Of a stretch of DNA of 64,000 nucleotides, positions 36,724 through 45,598 are shown in pieces. The stretch lies in the NCBI GenBank assembly GCA_965116335.1, contig OZ220677.1, positions 806,001 through 870,000 on the forward strand, written 5' to 3'. Under the pieces are notes generated by a model. That model had not been told where the DNA came from and made no database searches. It saw only the letters and a list, made by a program, of their open reading frames with translations. Position 1 is the first letter of the stretch; each line of letters opens with the position of its first letter. Made by a program: the position numbers and the translations under genes. The stretch is from G963663315 sp965116335 (GTDB lineage: Bacteria; Pseudomonadota; Gammaproteobacteria; Arenicellales; Poriferihabitantaceae).

Positions 36724-37404
36724 TCAAGTATTTTCATTTATGGCAGTGACGGCTTTATAAGTCCGGTCAAGCAAACAATAAAAATCTTCCTCGGAATGTC
36801 TCGTATAGGAAGGATGGTAAAAATCAATAACTTGTATGCCTTCATGTAAGGCTATACGCATATCATAATCCTTGTCCCAGGGCGGGAAAATACCGGACTG
36901 TTGAAAACTAATATCCGGGAAAAGTAACGACCATAAACGCCCATCAAACCCGATTCCCCCGACAATCACATCAGGACTTATTATTGATACCTGCCGTTGT
37001 AGAAATTTCTGGTTATCCTCCGTAGCTTTCAAAATTTCATCATAATCTGATGATCTTCCGCCTCCCGTTTTCTTGAGATTCATAAAGGCAATGGACTGAA
37101 TACTTTTCCGGCATTCATCATCGGAAACCGGAAGGGATGGAAACCCGTTTAATATACCGTTCGCCCATCGACTCAAACGCCAACTAAATAAATAATCTAT
37201 CTCCCCTTTTGCCCAATACTCCCTAACATCCCACGTTTCCCATTCCGGGTTGTTCGGCTCTTTCATAATAAAAAGAATCTTCGGTTTAGTCTTGTTGTAG
37301 GTTTCTTCGCAAATGATACCGTCCGGGTGCATACGCTCCGATTCTTCGGGTCTTTCTTTCTTCCACTCTGAAAACAAAACATTCAATTCATCGGTTTTAT
37401 TCAT
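36724..37404 (-). CDS. Uracil-DNA-glycosylase-superfamily-like protein
   Basis: 226 residues. ILFIMKEPNNPEW near residue 43, IAFMNLKKTGGG in the middle, VGGIGFDGRLW and a late HPSYTRH have the order of UDG-fold motifs (GxxPG-like loop, AFMNL, H-P-S loop). The canonical catalytic residues are not recognisable, so it may be a non-repair member seen in accessory regions. Alternative: unknown conserved protein. AT-rich compared with the core genes. Confidence 0.5.
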   Translation of the reverse strand: MNKTDELNVLFSEWKKERPEESERMHPDGIICEETYNKTKPKILFIMKEPNNPEWETWDVREYWAKGEIDYLFSWRLSRWANGILNGFPSLPVSDDECRKSIQSIAFMNLKKTGGGRSSDYDEILKATEDNQKFLQRQVSIISPDVIVGGIGFDGRLWSLLFPDISFQQSGIFPPWDKDYDMRIALHEGIQVIDFYHPSYTRHSEEDFYCLLDRTYKAVTAINENT

Positions 37405-37443
37405 TTCTGTTTTATCGGTTATTGATCGAACCGTGAATATAAT

Positions 37444-38528
37444 CAGGAATCTCTGATTAATTGATCCTCTATTGTATAATGATTTTTTTCATTTTTTATG
37501 GCTGGAGATATTTCATGATGCGCCAGAGCACATTTTCTGAGATTGGGTTTGATAAATACAGTAAGAGGACACGCAAGGAGCGTTTTCTGGAAGAGATGGA
37601 GGAAGTGATTCCGTGGTCGGATTTGTGTGCGGTGATTGAACCCTTTTATCCGCAACCCAAAGGAGCGGGGCGCAGGCCGATTGGAATAGATCGGATGTTG
37701 CGTATTCACTTTTTGCAACACTGGTTCAATCTTTCGGATCCGGCGGTTGAAGAAGCGTTATATGATTCTCGTTGTATGCGCTGTTTTGCGGGTATTGATC
37801 TGGGTCGGGAACCTGCGCCGGATGAGACCACGATTTGCAAGTTTCGTCATTTGATGGAGAAGCACAATCTGGGGAGGCGGTTGTTTGTTCTGGTCAATGA
37901 GTATTTGGGCGAGAACGGACTGGCAGTGAAGCGAGGCACGATTGTAGACGCCAGTATTATCGAGGCGCCGAGTTCGACCAAGAACCGGGAGAAAGCACGA
38001 GACCCACAGATGCACTCCACGCGCAAGGGCAACCAATGGCACTTTGGCATGAAGGCCCATATTGGTGTAGACAGTCACAGCAAGTTGATTCACTCGGTAG
38101 CGGCTACGCCAGCGAATGTTCATGATTCACAGGTTCTGCCTGTTCTTTTGCATGGGAAAGAGACTCGTGTATGGGGAGATTCGGCGTATACGGGTCAGAA
38201 GGCGGTGATTGCAAGGGTGGCACCGGATGCGAAGGACTTTACCCAGGCGAAGGGGGCGCGTAATCGAAAGTTGACGGAGAAGGAACGCGCAATGAATCGC
38301 ACCAAGTCCCGGGTACGGTCGAAGGTAGAACATTCATTTGGCATCATCAAGCGACGGTTTGGTTTTACCAAAGTGCGTTATCGGGGTTTGGAGAAGAACA
38401 CACATCGACTGGTGGTGGCTTGTGCCTTGAGCAATCTGGTGATGGCGAAGAAAGTGCTGTTGAAACCTGGAAGATTGAAACCGCAGGCTACGTGCGCCTG
38501 AAATAGGGAAATAAAGAGAAAATCCCTG
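37444..38528 (+). mobile_element. IS5-family insertion sequence
   Basis: Intact transposase gene with tentative ends CAGGAATCTCTGATT (from 37444) and CAGGGATTTTCTCTT (complement, ending 38528), about 10 of 15 matching. No clear target duplication. A decayed piece of the same element lies at 41824-41947. Confidence 0.65.
37518..38501 (+). CDS. IS5-family transposase
   Basis: About 327 residues. MRQSTFSEIGFDKY start, DDE core: IVDASIIEAPSS, WGDSAYTGQK and RVRSKVEHSFGIIKRRFGF with the Y-(2)R-(3)E-(6)K signature as in IS5. The in-frame ATG at 37515 is equally possible. Looks full length and intact. Confidence 0.92.
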   Translation: MRQSTFSEIGFDKYSKRTRKERFLEEMEEVIPWSDLCAVIEPFYPQPKGAGRRPIGIDRMLRIHFLQHWFNLSDPAVEEALYDSRCMRCFAGIDLGREPAPDETTICKFRHLMEKHNLGRRLFVLVNEYLGENGLAVKRGTIVDASIIEAPSSTKNREKARDPQMHSTRKGNQWHFGMKAHIGVDSHSKLIHSVAATPANVHDSQVLPVLLHGKETRVWGDSAYTGQKAVIARVAPDAKDFTQAKGARNRKLTEKERAMNRTKSRVRSKVEHSFGIIKRRFGFTKVRYRGLEKNTHRLVVACALSNLVMAKKVLLKPGRLKPQATCA

Positions 38529-38654
38529 CCTTTCCCCGCTCCGGGGTGCTGATTTCAGTCCATTTCGTCCTTCCTGTCTGATGAAATCCCGAATCTATAA
38601 AAAATCCATCACAAAACCTGTATTGATCAGACTTTCCATCATACTTTGCACTAT

Positions 38655-40237
38655 GAGTCTACGCTGTAGGACGATTTTACAGAAAAGCCGATGATTTGGC
38701 ACAGGATGTAGAATGGGGATGTGGAATGGGTTGAGAGTTATGCGAATCCTGACGGGCTTTCGGTTGGGTGAACGAGGATCGGGCAGCCCCTCCCCGGAAT
38801 GTGTCGTAAGGGGCGTTGCAAAGGGCGGTTGCGACCGGCAATCCGCCTTCTCAGGGGGTCGCGAGCGTCTGAAGCCGTCTGATGTTCAATGCCAGGCACA
38901 CAAGCTCCCACTCGCATCGCACCGGGTCGAGACCCCGCAGGCTGAAACGACGAAAACCCAGTACTTCCTTGATCCACCCGTTGGGTGCTTCCGACAACCA
39001 CTTGCGTTGCGCGTATTGTTTGCGTCCCGCAGGGGTCGACAGTTTCTCGGCCATGCGCGCTTTTGCCGGACACTTCCGGGCATCTACCGCAATGTCCCTC
39101 CGCGACTCCCGACCCAAGGCCACATAGCCGTCTACGCCGCGACCCTCCAGCGTCGCAAGATCCGACTCGTTGCAGTAGCCCGCATCCGCCAGCACCGTAT
39201 CTGGACGTTCCCCATAGACCGTCTCCACTTCGTCCAGCAGCCCCACCAGATGCCCTTGATCACTGGCGTTCGATGTCACCCCACTCGCCACAATCAACTG
39301 GTGACTGCCATCCACCACTACCTGCGCGTTGTAGCACTGTTGGTAGCCTTCCGATGAGGTCTTCATGATCCGGCTCTCGCAGTCTGTGAAATTATCCTGC
39401 GCCCGATCGTCCGGCTTGCCGTATTCACGCTTGTAGGGCCGCCCCCCCTTGGGATTACACCGGCTCCCCGGCTCCCGACCCCGCGCATCGTCCGATTCCC
39501 GTTGCCGTGCCTCCAGACGCGCCTTCGCCGCCCGAATCGCCGCCAACCGATCCTCCCGACGACGCAACGCCTCCGGCAATTCGTCTCCCCGAACCGAATG
39601 ACCCAGCAATTCGTCCTCCGCAGCATCCGTCCTCCGTGCCTGTTCCAACAAACCCTCAATCTCCGCCTCCAACTGACCCGCTTTCTCAACCATCCGACCA
39701 TAGCTCATCGCCTTGCGCTTGCTCGCATTCGCGCGAACCTTGGTGCCATCAACCGACAACTTGCCAAACTCAACCAAACCCACCTCCCGCGCCAAACGCA
39801 CCACCTGGGCAAACAAACCTCCAAAATCTACAAGATGACGACGCCGAAACTCGCAGATCGTCCGGTGACTCGGAAAATTGCCCGCACCCAACAACCGAAA
39901 CGCCACATCTTCCTCCAGCTTGCACGACAACTTGCGCGAAGAAAATACACCCGTCGCGTAGCCGTAAATCAGTACCTTCAGCATCATCCGAGGCTCGTAA
40001 GGCGACTTGCGCCGACCATCTCCCAGGTAGGGCGCGTAAAATGCCGTCAAATCCAACCCGTCCACCAAATCACTCACATGGTGTGCCAAATGTCCTTCCG
40101 GCAACCAGTCCCGCAAGTCCGGCGGCAATAACAGTTTCTGATCCGGGTGGTAAGGGCGAAATCTCGTCGGCATCTCAAATATCCTCAATCATTCATTCCA
40201 AATATTATCCCAAACCCGTTCCTACAGCGCAAACTCC
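38655..40237 (-). mobile_element. IS1182-family insertion sequence
   Basis: About 1583 bp. Ends GAGTCTACGCTGTAGGA (38655-38671) and complement of GAGTTTGCGCTGTAGGA (40221-40237), 15 of 17 matching, surround one transposase gene. IS630 copy B starts 2 bases beyond the right end. Confidence 0.75.
38851..40173 (-). CDS. IS1182-family transposase
   Basis: 440 residues from the ATG at 40173. FRPYHPDQKLLLPPDLRDWLP start, DDE acids in KLSVDGTKVRANAS, VLADAGYCNE and RKWLSEAPNGWIKEVLGFR. A charged linker (about 170-245) separates the first two. Full length. Confidence 0.93.
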   Translation of the reverse strand: MPTRFRPYHPDQKLLLPPDLRDWLPEGHLAHHVSDLVDGLDLTAFYAPYLGDGRRKSPYEPRMMLKVLIYGYATGVFSSRKLSCKLEEDVAFRLLGAGNFPSHRTICEFRRRHLVDFGGLFAQVVRLAREVGLVEFGKLSVDGTKVRANASKRKAMSYGRMVEKAGQLEAEIEGLLEQARRTDAAEDELLGHSVRGDELPEALRRREDRLAAIRAAKARLEARQRESDDARGREPGSRCNPKGGRPYKREYGKPDDRAQDNFTDCESRIMKTSSEGYQQCYNAQVVVDGSHQLIVASGVTSNASDQGHLVGLLDEVETVYGERPDTVLADAGYCNESDLATLEGRGVDGYVALGRESRRDIAVDARKCPAKARMAEKLSTPAGRKQYAQRKWLSEAPNGWIKEVLGFRRFSLRGLDPVRCEWELVCLALNIRRLQTLATP

Positions 40238-40239
40238 TA

Positions 40240-41458
40240 GTGTCTCGTCATATTTCCTGTGTCGGATATAGTCGTTTTAGTTTGATGCGTGCGTCCTCAG
40301 TTGTGAACTGCCAATCCACCTGAGTCTGTAGGCGGTCCCGTGAGGCTTGCCAGGCAGCGACTTCACGTGCGAGTATATCCATACGGTCGATACGCCGATT
40401 CAGGCATTGGCGGTTCATGACGTTGAGTTCGATTTCAGCCACATTCAGCCAACTACCGTGCTTTGGGGTATAAACGAACTCGAATCGGTCCCATAGTGCC
40501 TTGGCTTGTGCCGGTGGGTAGGCTTCATAGAATGCACCGGGACGGTGGGTATTGAGATTGTCCATGACCAGGGTGATGCGGGTGGCATCCCGATAGTGTG
40601 CGGCAATGTCGGAGAGGAACTGCGCCCAATCGGTTCGGGTTCTGCGTTCGGTCACTTGGGTCATCCGCTTGCCAGCCAAAGGTTCGGTGGCCATGAAGAC
40701 ATTGCAGGTTCCACAACGCTGGTACTCGTAGTCGTATCGGGCGGGCTGTCCCGGACCCATGGCAACCGGCGCACGAGTCTCCCGAATCAATTGGCGCGGT
40801 GTCTCGTCCATGCACACCACCGGGAAAGCGGCATCGTAGGGACGCCGGTAAACATCCAGAACCTTTTCCATCGCGGCGACGAACTCGGCGTTGCCTTGTG
40901 GCGGAATCACCCACCCGACCCGCCGCCATGGCTTGAGTTCGTTTTTTTTAGAACCCGGCGCACGGTTTCATGGGACACCGCATCAATGTAACCCAGTTCC
41001 ACAACCCGGTCGGCCAAAAGCCGCAACGACCATTGCGCGTAACCCGCCGGAGCTTCACCACAGGCCAAAGCCACCAGACGCGCCTCGAATTCACCGTCAG
41101 CCTTACGAATATAGGTGAGCCTGCGCCCTTGGCGGCCTCCTAGCGCCGCATCCAGACCTTCTTCCACAAACCGCTTCTTCACTCGACCCACCTTGCGCAT
41201 GCTGATACGGAGTATGTCCGAAATGGCTTCCCCAGTGGAATGCCGATCATTGAACTCCCCTGCATCGCAGTTGAGCAGGATCAATGCATTGATCACCTTT
41301 TGCGACCGATGCGAACCCTTGTTCGTGATACTCGTCAATTCATCCCGCTCCGCTTCGTCCAACGTCACCCTATAGCGTTTCATACATTCAACCTCGTCTT
41401 AACAAGAAAACGAGGAATCTATCATACTATATCCGACATATCATGCATGACGGGACAC
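40240..41458 (-). mobile_element. IS630-family insertion sequence, copy B
   Basis: Same 1219-bp element as copy A, every frame identical as far as I can compare, flanked by TA (40238-40239 and 41459-41460). The identity suggests recent transposition. Confidence 0.93.
40248..41383 (-). CDS. IS630 transposase, copy B (two frames)
   Basis: Frames 40907-41383 (N-terminal part) and 40248-40910 (DDE part), joined by the same A8 slippery run as copy A. Confidence 0.88.
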
Positions 41459-41485
41459 TAGGAAAGAACTGACAGGCACCGAAAC

Positions 41486-41750
41486 ATGGCAATAGTAGCG
41501 ATTGACACACTGGCCGCAATGCGGAAGCTGGAAAAGGCCGGATTCAAGACCGAGTAGGCCGAAGCAGTGGCCGAGGTTATGGCGAACCAGTCCAGCGAAC
41601 TGGCGACAAAGAGCGATATTGTCTGGCTGCGTTGGATCTGCGGAGCCATACTTGTGATTGTGGGCGCATTAACCTGGCAAGTGTGCCATCGGCCAGGATG
41701 TGGCCGCCCTGGTAGCCACCTTGACGGCGGGCGGTTGATAGTGCCGTTAT
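41486..41750 (+). pseudogene. DUF1640-like coiled-coil membrane protein, broken
   Basis: Reads MAIVAIDTLAAMRKLEKAGF then an in-frame TAG, then AEAVAEVMANQSSELATKSD and a hydrophobic helix WLRWICGAILVIVGALTW. This is the layout of DUF1640 proteins (coiled coil followed by one C-terminal membrane helix). The stop and altered 3' end show decay. Confidence 0.6.
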
Positions 41751-41823
41751 CCCGGACTGGATAAAATCACGGCCAGTGCATCCACAACCCGGCCAGTTGG
41801 GAATCCCATCCTACCCGTCCAGA

Positions 41824-41947
41824 TTATATGATTCCCGTTGCTGCGTCGTTTTGCGGGTATTGATCTGGGTCGGGAACCTGTGCCTGATGAGACCACGATT
41901 TGCAAGTTTCGTCATTTGATGGAGCAGCAAAATCTGGGGAAGCGGTT
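41824..41947 (+). mobile_element. IS5 remnant
   Basis: About 124 bases very similar to the interior of the IS5 transposase gene at 37760-37885 (region coding FAGIDLGREPAPDETTICKF). Both ends of the element are missing. Confidence 0.85.
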
Positions 41948-42173
41948 AGGTTTTAATGTCTGATCGGTATTCCCGATCAATGCCACCCCTGGTTCCTCCA
42001 GTGAACTTGATACTACCGTTTGAGCTTACAATTTTGACCTGTATGCGTATCAAGGAACCTTCGTCTGTTTCTACGACCATATCGTAAGTGGAATGGAGCA
42101 GGTCAACCCGTGAAACGTTGTATCCTCGCTCAAGTAGTGTGACCAGTAGTCGGCTCTCGTTGAGTGTCCTCAA
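41946..42173 (-). CDS. PD-(D/E)xK endonuclease-like fragment
   Basis: 75 residues: SRLLVTLLERGYNVSR, then STYDMVVETDEGSLIRIQVK, the D...QxK pattern of PDDEXK endonuclease-like families. Its C-terminus is cut where the IS5 remnant joins. Starts overlapping the end of the upstream small gene (ATGA). Probably truncated. Confidence 0.5.
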   Translation of the reverse strand: MRTLNESRLLVTLLERGYNVSRVDLLHSTYDMVVETDEGSLIRIQVKIVSSNGSIKFTGGTRGGIDREYRSDIKT

Positions 42174-42397
42174 TCACTTGGGATCGGTGGATGTGGGGCT
42201 CCTTTTGCTTGTAAACATTTGGCCAGTTTATAGTACAGATTCGGATTCCCACGTTTACTTTTTGGATCGGGACTGACCGTAGAAATAAATGGAAAAATTC
42301 CCTGAGCGGTTATACGAATCCTTCCATCTTTCTGATTCCAGAAGATGCCTACCTTGTCCAAGTAGACTGTTTTCCCATCTTGGCTGCTTTTTTCCAT
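42170..42397 (-). CDS. Small unrecognised protein
   Basis: 75 residues from MEKSSQDGKTVYLDKVGIFW (a longer frame upstream looks non-coding). Contains DGRIRITAQGIFPFISTV and a basic segment PKSKRGNPNLYYKLAKCL. No family recognised. Coupled to the endonuclease-like fragment. Confidence 0.4.
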   Translation of the reverse strand: MEKSSQDGKTVYLDKVGIFWNQKDGRIRITAQGIFPFISTVSPDPKSKRGNPNLYYKLAKCLQAKGAPHPPIPSD

Positions 42398-42691
42398 GAG
42401 TGAGATATTACAACATCTCCTTGATAGTTGCACTAAACAGCAGAAGTCACTCGGCATCAAAGCGTTGCCTGAAGCATCTCGGTCTGTATGCACGACACAA
42501 GGCCGGTAAGCGATTGTCGTTCTTGCGGGCAAAATAGATGCTGGCTGGCAGGGTCGTCTATAATTGCATGGTTTTTGTTGTAGCCCAAAACCGATAACAA
42601 GAGCCGATAATACTAAAGTCTCCCCATTTTTCAGTTATGTACTATATAAGCGTTTGAAAAGGTTGTAGAAAGGTTGGTTATTTTGTGGGAT

Positions 42692-42753
42692 CAGAGTTCT
42701 GCTTTTGGTACAATGGTTTTATCGTAAACTACTGAAACCAAAAGAGAACTCTG
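42692..42753 (+). promoter_or_regulatory. Hairpin in front of the IS4-like transposase start
   Basis: CAGAGTTCTGCTTTTGGT (42692-42709) pairs with ACCAAAAGAGAACTCTG (42737-42753), one bulge, ending immediately before the ATG. It would bury the ribosome binding site AAGAGA. It may be the left IS end, or a device limiting transposase translation from outside transcripts. Confidence 0.5.
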
Positions 42754-43863
42754 ATGACGAATGATAGCCGGGAACGTAATAAATGGAAAGTCCGAATTAC
42801 CGATTGTGTGAATCAATCGAGTGAAGTAATCAGTCAGCCGGTAGCCAAGCTGATGGCGGAGGTTATGGTGGGTATATTAAGCAGTGGGAGTTTGCAGTTA
42901 TCGATGATTGGGCGGAGTTTGAAAGAGCCGACTCGTCTGCATCACACGATGAAGCGGTTATCGCGGATGTTGGGGAAACATGGTGAGATTGCATGGGCTG
43001 CGGAAGATTGTTTACTGGAGCAGATGTCGGGTCGGGTAACGGACGATATGGTGATAGCGATTGATGCGGGAGATTTGAACCGGGAGGGCAGTCGCGCCAG
43101 CGAAGGGTTATGCCGGGTACGGGATGGAGACCAAGGAGATATTGTGAATGGTTATCCGTTATTGAGTGTCGTTGCACGCTGTTTGGATAGTGGCCGGACA
43201 TTTCCGTTGTTGACTCGCTTGCTGTCGTCGAATCGGGGTTCATACAAGAGCGAGAATCGGGATATTGTGAATGTCATGGAGCGGGTGCAGGGGAGTTTGG
43301 AGAGTCGTCCGTTATGGGTGATAGACCGGGGTGGAGACCGGGGTGGAGACCGGGGGGTGTTATGGGATTTCTGGTTGCGGGGAGATTGGAGGATATTGGT
43401 ACGGTCAGCCAATCTTCGTCACTGGTTGTGGAGGGGTTCGAAGGAGACGGCCCAACAGATTGCGTGTCAGTTGCCCTTGAAGCACCGGGGCAAGTTGAGG
43501 AAACAGGCACGGGAGTCGGTTCGTTTTGGTATTACGACTGTATTCTTGAAAGAACATCCCGATACGCCGTTGTCGATGATTGTGGTGCGTCATGGCAAGC
43601 GACAACCGATGGTATTGGTCAGTACTGAGCGGATACGGGGTCGGTTGCAAGGGGAGCGTCTGATTCAATCGTACATTCATCGTTGGGCTTGTGAGGAAGG
43701 GTATCGGTTCAGTAAGCAGGGATTTGGATTGGAGCGGGTACAGGCGAGGAAATTATCCACCTTGCAGAATCTGGTTGCATTGGCGACCTTGGCCTGGGGA
43801 TTGCTGGCCTGTCACCAGAATCAGGGGAATCGGTTGAGGAACTCCTCCAGTGTTCGTCCGTAG
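42754..43863 (+). CDS. IS4-like DDE transposase, altered C-terminus
   Basis: 369 residues. DDE residues in VIAIDAGDLNRE, WVIDRGGDR and CEEGYRFSKQGFGLERVQ. A 12-base tandem duplication gives RGGDRGGDRG at the second Asp motif. The last ~12 residues (NRLRNSSSVRP) are the complement of the adjacent convergent gene, so the original 3' end of the element is lost. Likely inactive. Confidence 0.78.
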   Translation: MTNDSRERNKWKVRITDCVNQSSEVISQPVAKLMAEVMVGILSSGSLQLSMIGRSLKEPTRLHHTMKRLSRMLGKHGEIAWAAEDCLLEQMSGRVTDDMVIAIDAGDLNREGSRASEGLCRVRDGDQGDIVNGYPLLSVVARCLDSGRTFPLLTRLLSSNRGSYKSENRDIVNVMERVQGSLESRPLWVIDRGGDRGGDRGVLWDFWLRGDWRILVRSANLRHWLWRGSKETAQQIACQLPLKHRGKLRKQARESVRFGITTVFLKEHPDTPLSMIVVRHGKRQPMVLVSTERIRGRLQGERLIQSYIHRWACEEGYRFSKQGFGLERVQARKLSTLQNLVALATLAWGLLACHQNQGNRLRNSSSVRP

Positions 43864-44573
43864 ATTTTTGGCGGTTCGACACCTTCAAGCTTACCGAAGC
43901 ACCGCAAACCAAACGCCCTTCTCCATTCCAATTGATTGTGTGCTGCTGCATATAGAAAGATGCCGAACACAGTCGGTTTGGTTCTGCAAAAGAACAGCAA
44001 TTGCTCTTTCCCTTCTCGAGTTATCATCTTGCTGTTGGTCTCGTATTCGATAATCAGTCCATTGCACAGCAGCACCTGTAAATTCAAGTCGATATTCTGT
44101 GGATCGTACTCGTAAATGAACACGTCCACACGTCCGTGAATCTGACCGACATCGAATGCCTCACCGTTGTCATGAGCCTGCTCCATTATCCGCTCCAGAG
44201 AGTGATAAATACTATAGTGCAGCTTGAGTTGTTGTGAAGATAGCGATTTTACCGTGTCTGCGAAAGGGGCTGCTTCGTCGTCCAATCCATCCACGCTTCG
44301 TGAAGCCGCCAGCAGGCCAGCGTAATACTCTGTGCAGACTTCGCTTTCCGAAAACGCGCCGTTCCAAAGAACGTCTCGAGCCACACGCAAGTTCGCGCGT
44401 TTTCCGTCATCCAAATCATCTACCTTTTTCGCAGCCCGATCGATGATCTTATCGCGTCCAGCAACATAGAGCTTTTTGAAGTCGTCGCCGAATTCCTCAA
44501 GGGTCGGCCCCAGAACCTTCTTAGCGGCCCAACCGACACCTACCAAACCTGCTACTGTTATTTGATCAACCAT
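43821..44573 (-). CDS. Unrecognised 250-residue protein
   Basis: N-terminus MVDQITVAGLVGVGWAAKKV is a glycine-rich hydrophobic helix; the middle is helical with LRVARDVLWNGAFSESEVCT and EYYAGLLAASRS; the C-terminal part is mixed (VDVFIYEYD, LLFFCRTKPTVFGIFLYAAA). The layout recalls small abortive-infection-type proteins (DUF4393-like), but I cannot confirm this. The 3' end overlaps the transposase frame. Confidence 0.55.
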   Translation of the reverse strand: MVDQITVAGLVGVGWAAKKVLGPTLEEFGDDFKKLYVAGRDKIIDRAAKKVDDLDDGKRANLRVARDVLWNGAFSESEVCTEYYAGLLAASRSVDGLDDEAAPFADTVKSLSSQQLKLHYSIYHSLERIMEQAHDNGEAFDVGQIHGRVDVFIYEYDPQNIDLNLQVLLCNGLIIEYETNSKMITREGKEQLLFFCRTKPTVFGIFLYAAAHNQLEWRRAFGLRCFGKLEGVEPPKIYGRTLEEFLNRFP

Positions 44574-44668
44574 ATTTTTCGGGGGTTCCTCTACTTATAA
44601 TTGACACCTATCCTACAGGTTTAAGTTCTCACCTTTTGGTTAAGAAATTATAAAGATTAGTTTACAAA

Positions 44669-44938
44669 CTAATCTTTAGTCCAGCCAGTGATCGCATTTG
44701 CCGCAAACACAAAGGAGAGCAGGACTTGCTCGTCTGGAAGGTTGTTGAAAATTGGGAAGTCGGTCGGGTTACCGCCTGGATGGCCGGGCGAGTTACATCG
44801 GACTACATTTAAATAGCGGCCAGTCGCAGCCCAGTCCTTGTCTCCGGTTCTGTGTTGCACCCACGCACGCATGTGACCTTTATTAGCTCTGGTCCATTCG
44901 ACATAAAGGTGTCCGTTACCATCCTTTCTAATCTTCAT
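44669..44938 (-). CDS. Small unrecognised protein, end of the restriction operon
   Basis: 89 residues, MKIRKDGNGHLYVEWTRANK, basic and aromatic N-terminal half, then FPIFNNLPDEQVLLSFVFAA. Starts overlapping the preceding small gene (ATGA). No family recognised. Confidence 0.5.
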   Translation of the reverse strand: MKIRKDGNGHLYVEWTRANKGHMRAWVQHRTGDKDWAATGRYLNVVRCNSPGHPGGNPTDFPIFNNLPDEQVLLSFVFAANAITGWTKD

Positions 44939-45126
44939 CCGACACCTCTTCCGTCACAGGTTTCCCATTCCGTAGCCTCATCCTGAATCTGCGATTCAAG
45001 TTCTCTTTTGTCATGGGTGGCAAGGGTGGTTCCTTGTCCGGATTCCCTGAATCCAGAAGAGCTTTCATGGCTTTGTCTGGTCTGTCGTAGCTTCCCCACA
45101 ATTTCAGCGCACAATGTCATAGACAA
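44935..45126 (-). CDS. Small hydrophilic protein in the restriction operon
   Basis: 63 residues, MSMTLCAEIVGKLRQTRQSH followed by a charged, probably disordered tail. It overlaps the S-subunit end and the next gene start. No family recognised; real coding is suggested only by the overlap chain. Confidence 0.4.
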   Translation of the reverse strand: MSMTLCAEIVGKLRQTRQSHESSSGFRESGQGTTLATHDKRELESQIQDEATEWETCDGRGVG

Positions 45127-45598
45127 GTCTCAGTTTTGCAGACAATTGATTGATTGACATTTTTGATGCCCCATGAACCCACGCTGGCACGGACTCAACA
45201 GACGGTATGTTGATTGTCTTTAGTGTCCTGTTGGCTTCTCTACCGTATGTGCTATAACGGAACTTGTTGGCCTCAATGCATAAACAGTAATAGATTTTCA
45301 CGTCAACAGACATATCGGTACGGGGTTTAAGCACATCGATATTTTGAGCTGTATAGAAGTCCCTCGGCTGGACAAAAGATGATAATGCCGAGCCACCCAA
45401 GGCAACAGTTATCAACCCGCTTTCATAAGGCACTTTCTCTGTCAGCTTTTCAACATATCCAACAAAGCCATTTTTTTCTCCAGACCGCCCAATAAAGGAT
45501 ATGGCGTTTTCGCTATAGGAACACGGTGTCATCTTATTGTAATCCAGCTTGCTCCCTCGGCTGATATCAAACAAACGAAAAAGCGGCACTACGCCCAC
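45104..45598 (-). CDS. Restriction specificity (S) subunit, single domain
   Basis: 164 residues. PLFRLFDISRGSKLDYNKMT, FIGRSGEKNGFVGYVEKL, GLITVALGGSALSSFVQPRD and FYTAQNIDVLKPR are the pattern of an HsdS-type target-recognition domain. Full HsdS proteins have two such domains and about 400 residues; one domain fits a dimerising half-subunit or a BcgI-type B subunit. It overlaps the methyltransferase-nuclease gene by 10 bases. Confidence 0.8.
   Translation of the reverse strand: MGVVPLFRLFDISRGSKLDYNKMTPCSYSENAISFIGRSGEKNGFVGYVEKLTEKVPYESGLITVALGGSALSSFVQPRDFYTAQNIDVLKPRTDMSVDVKIYYCLCIEANKFRYSTYGREANRTLKTINIPSVESVPAWVHGASKMSINQLSAKLRLVYDIVR

Noticed and set aside
39502..40271. Pro/Arg-rich plus-strand frames across IS1182
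   Set aside because: Antisense to the transposase; composition is the complement of its codons.
40506..41118. Long plus-strand frames inside the IS630 copies
   Set aside because: They are shadows of the minus-strand transposase frames, repeated in both copies, with no family resemblance.
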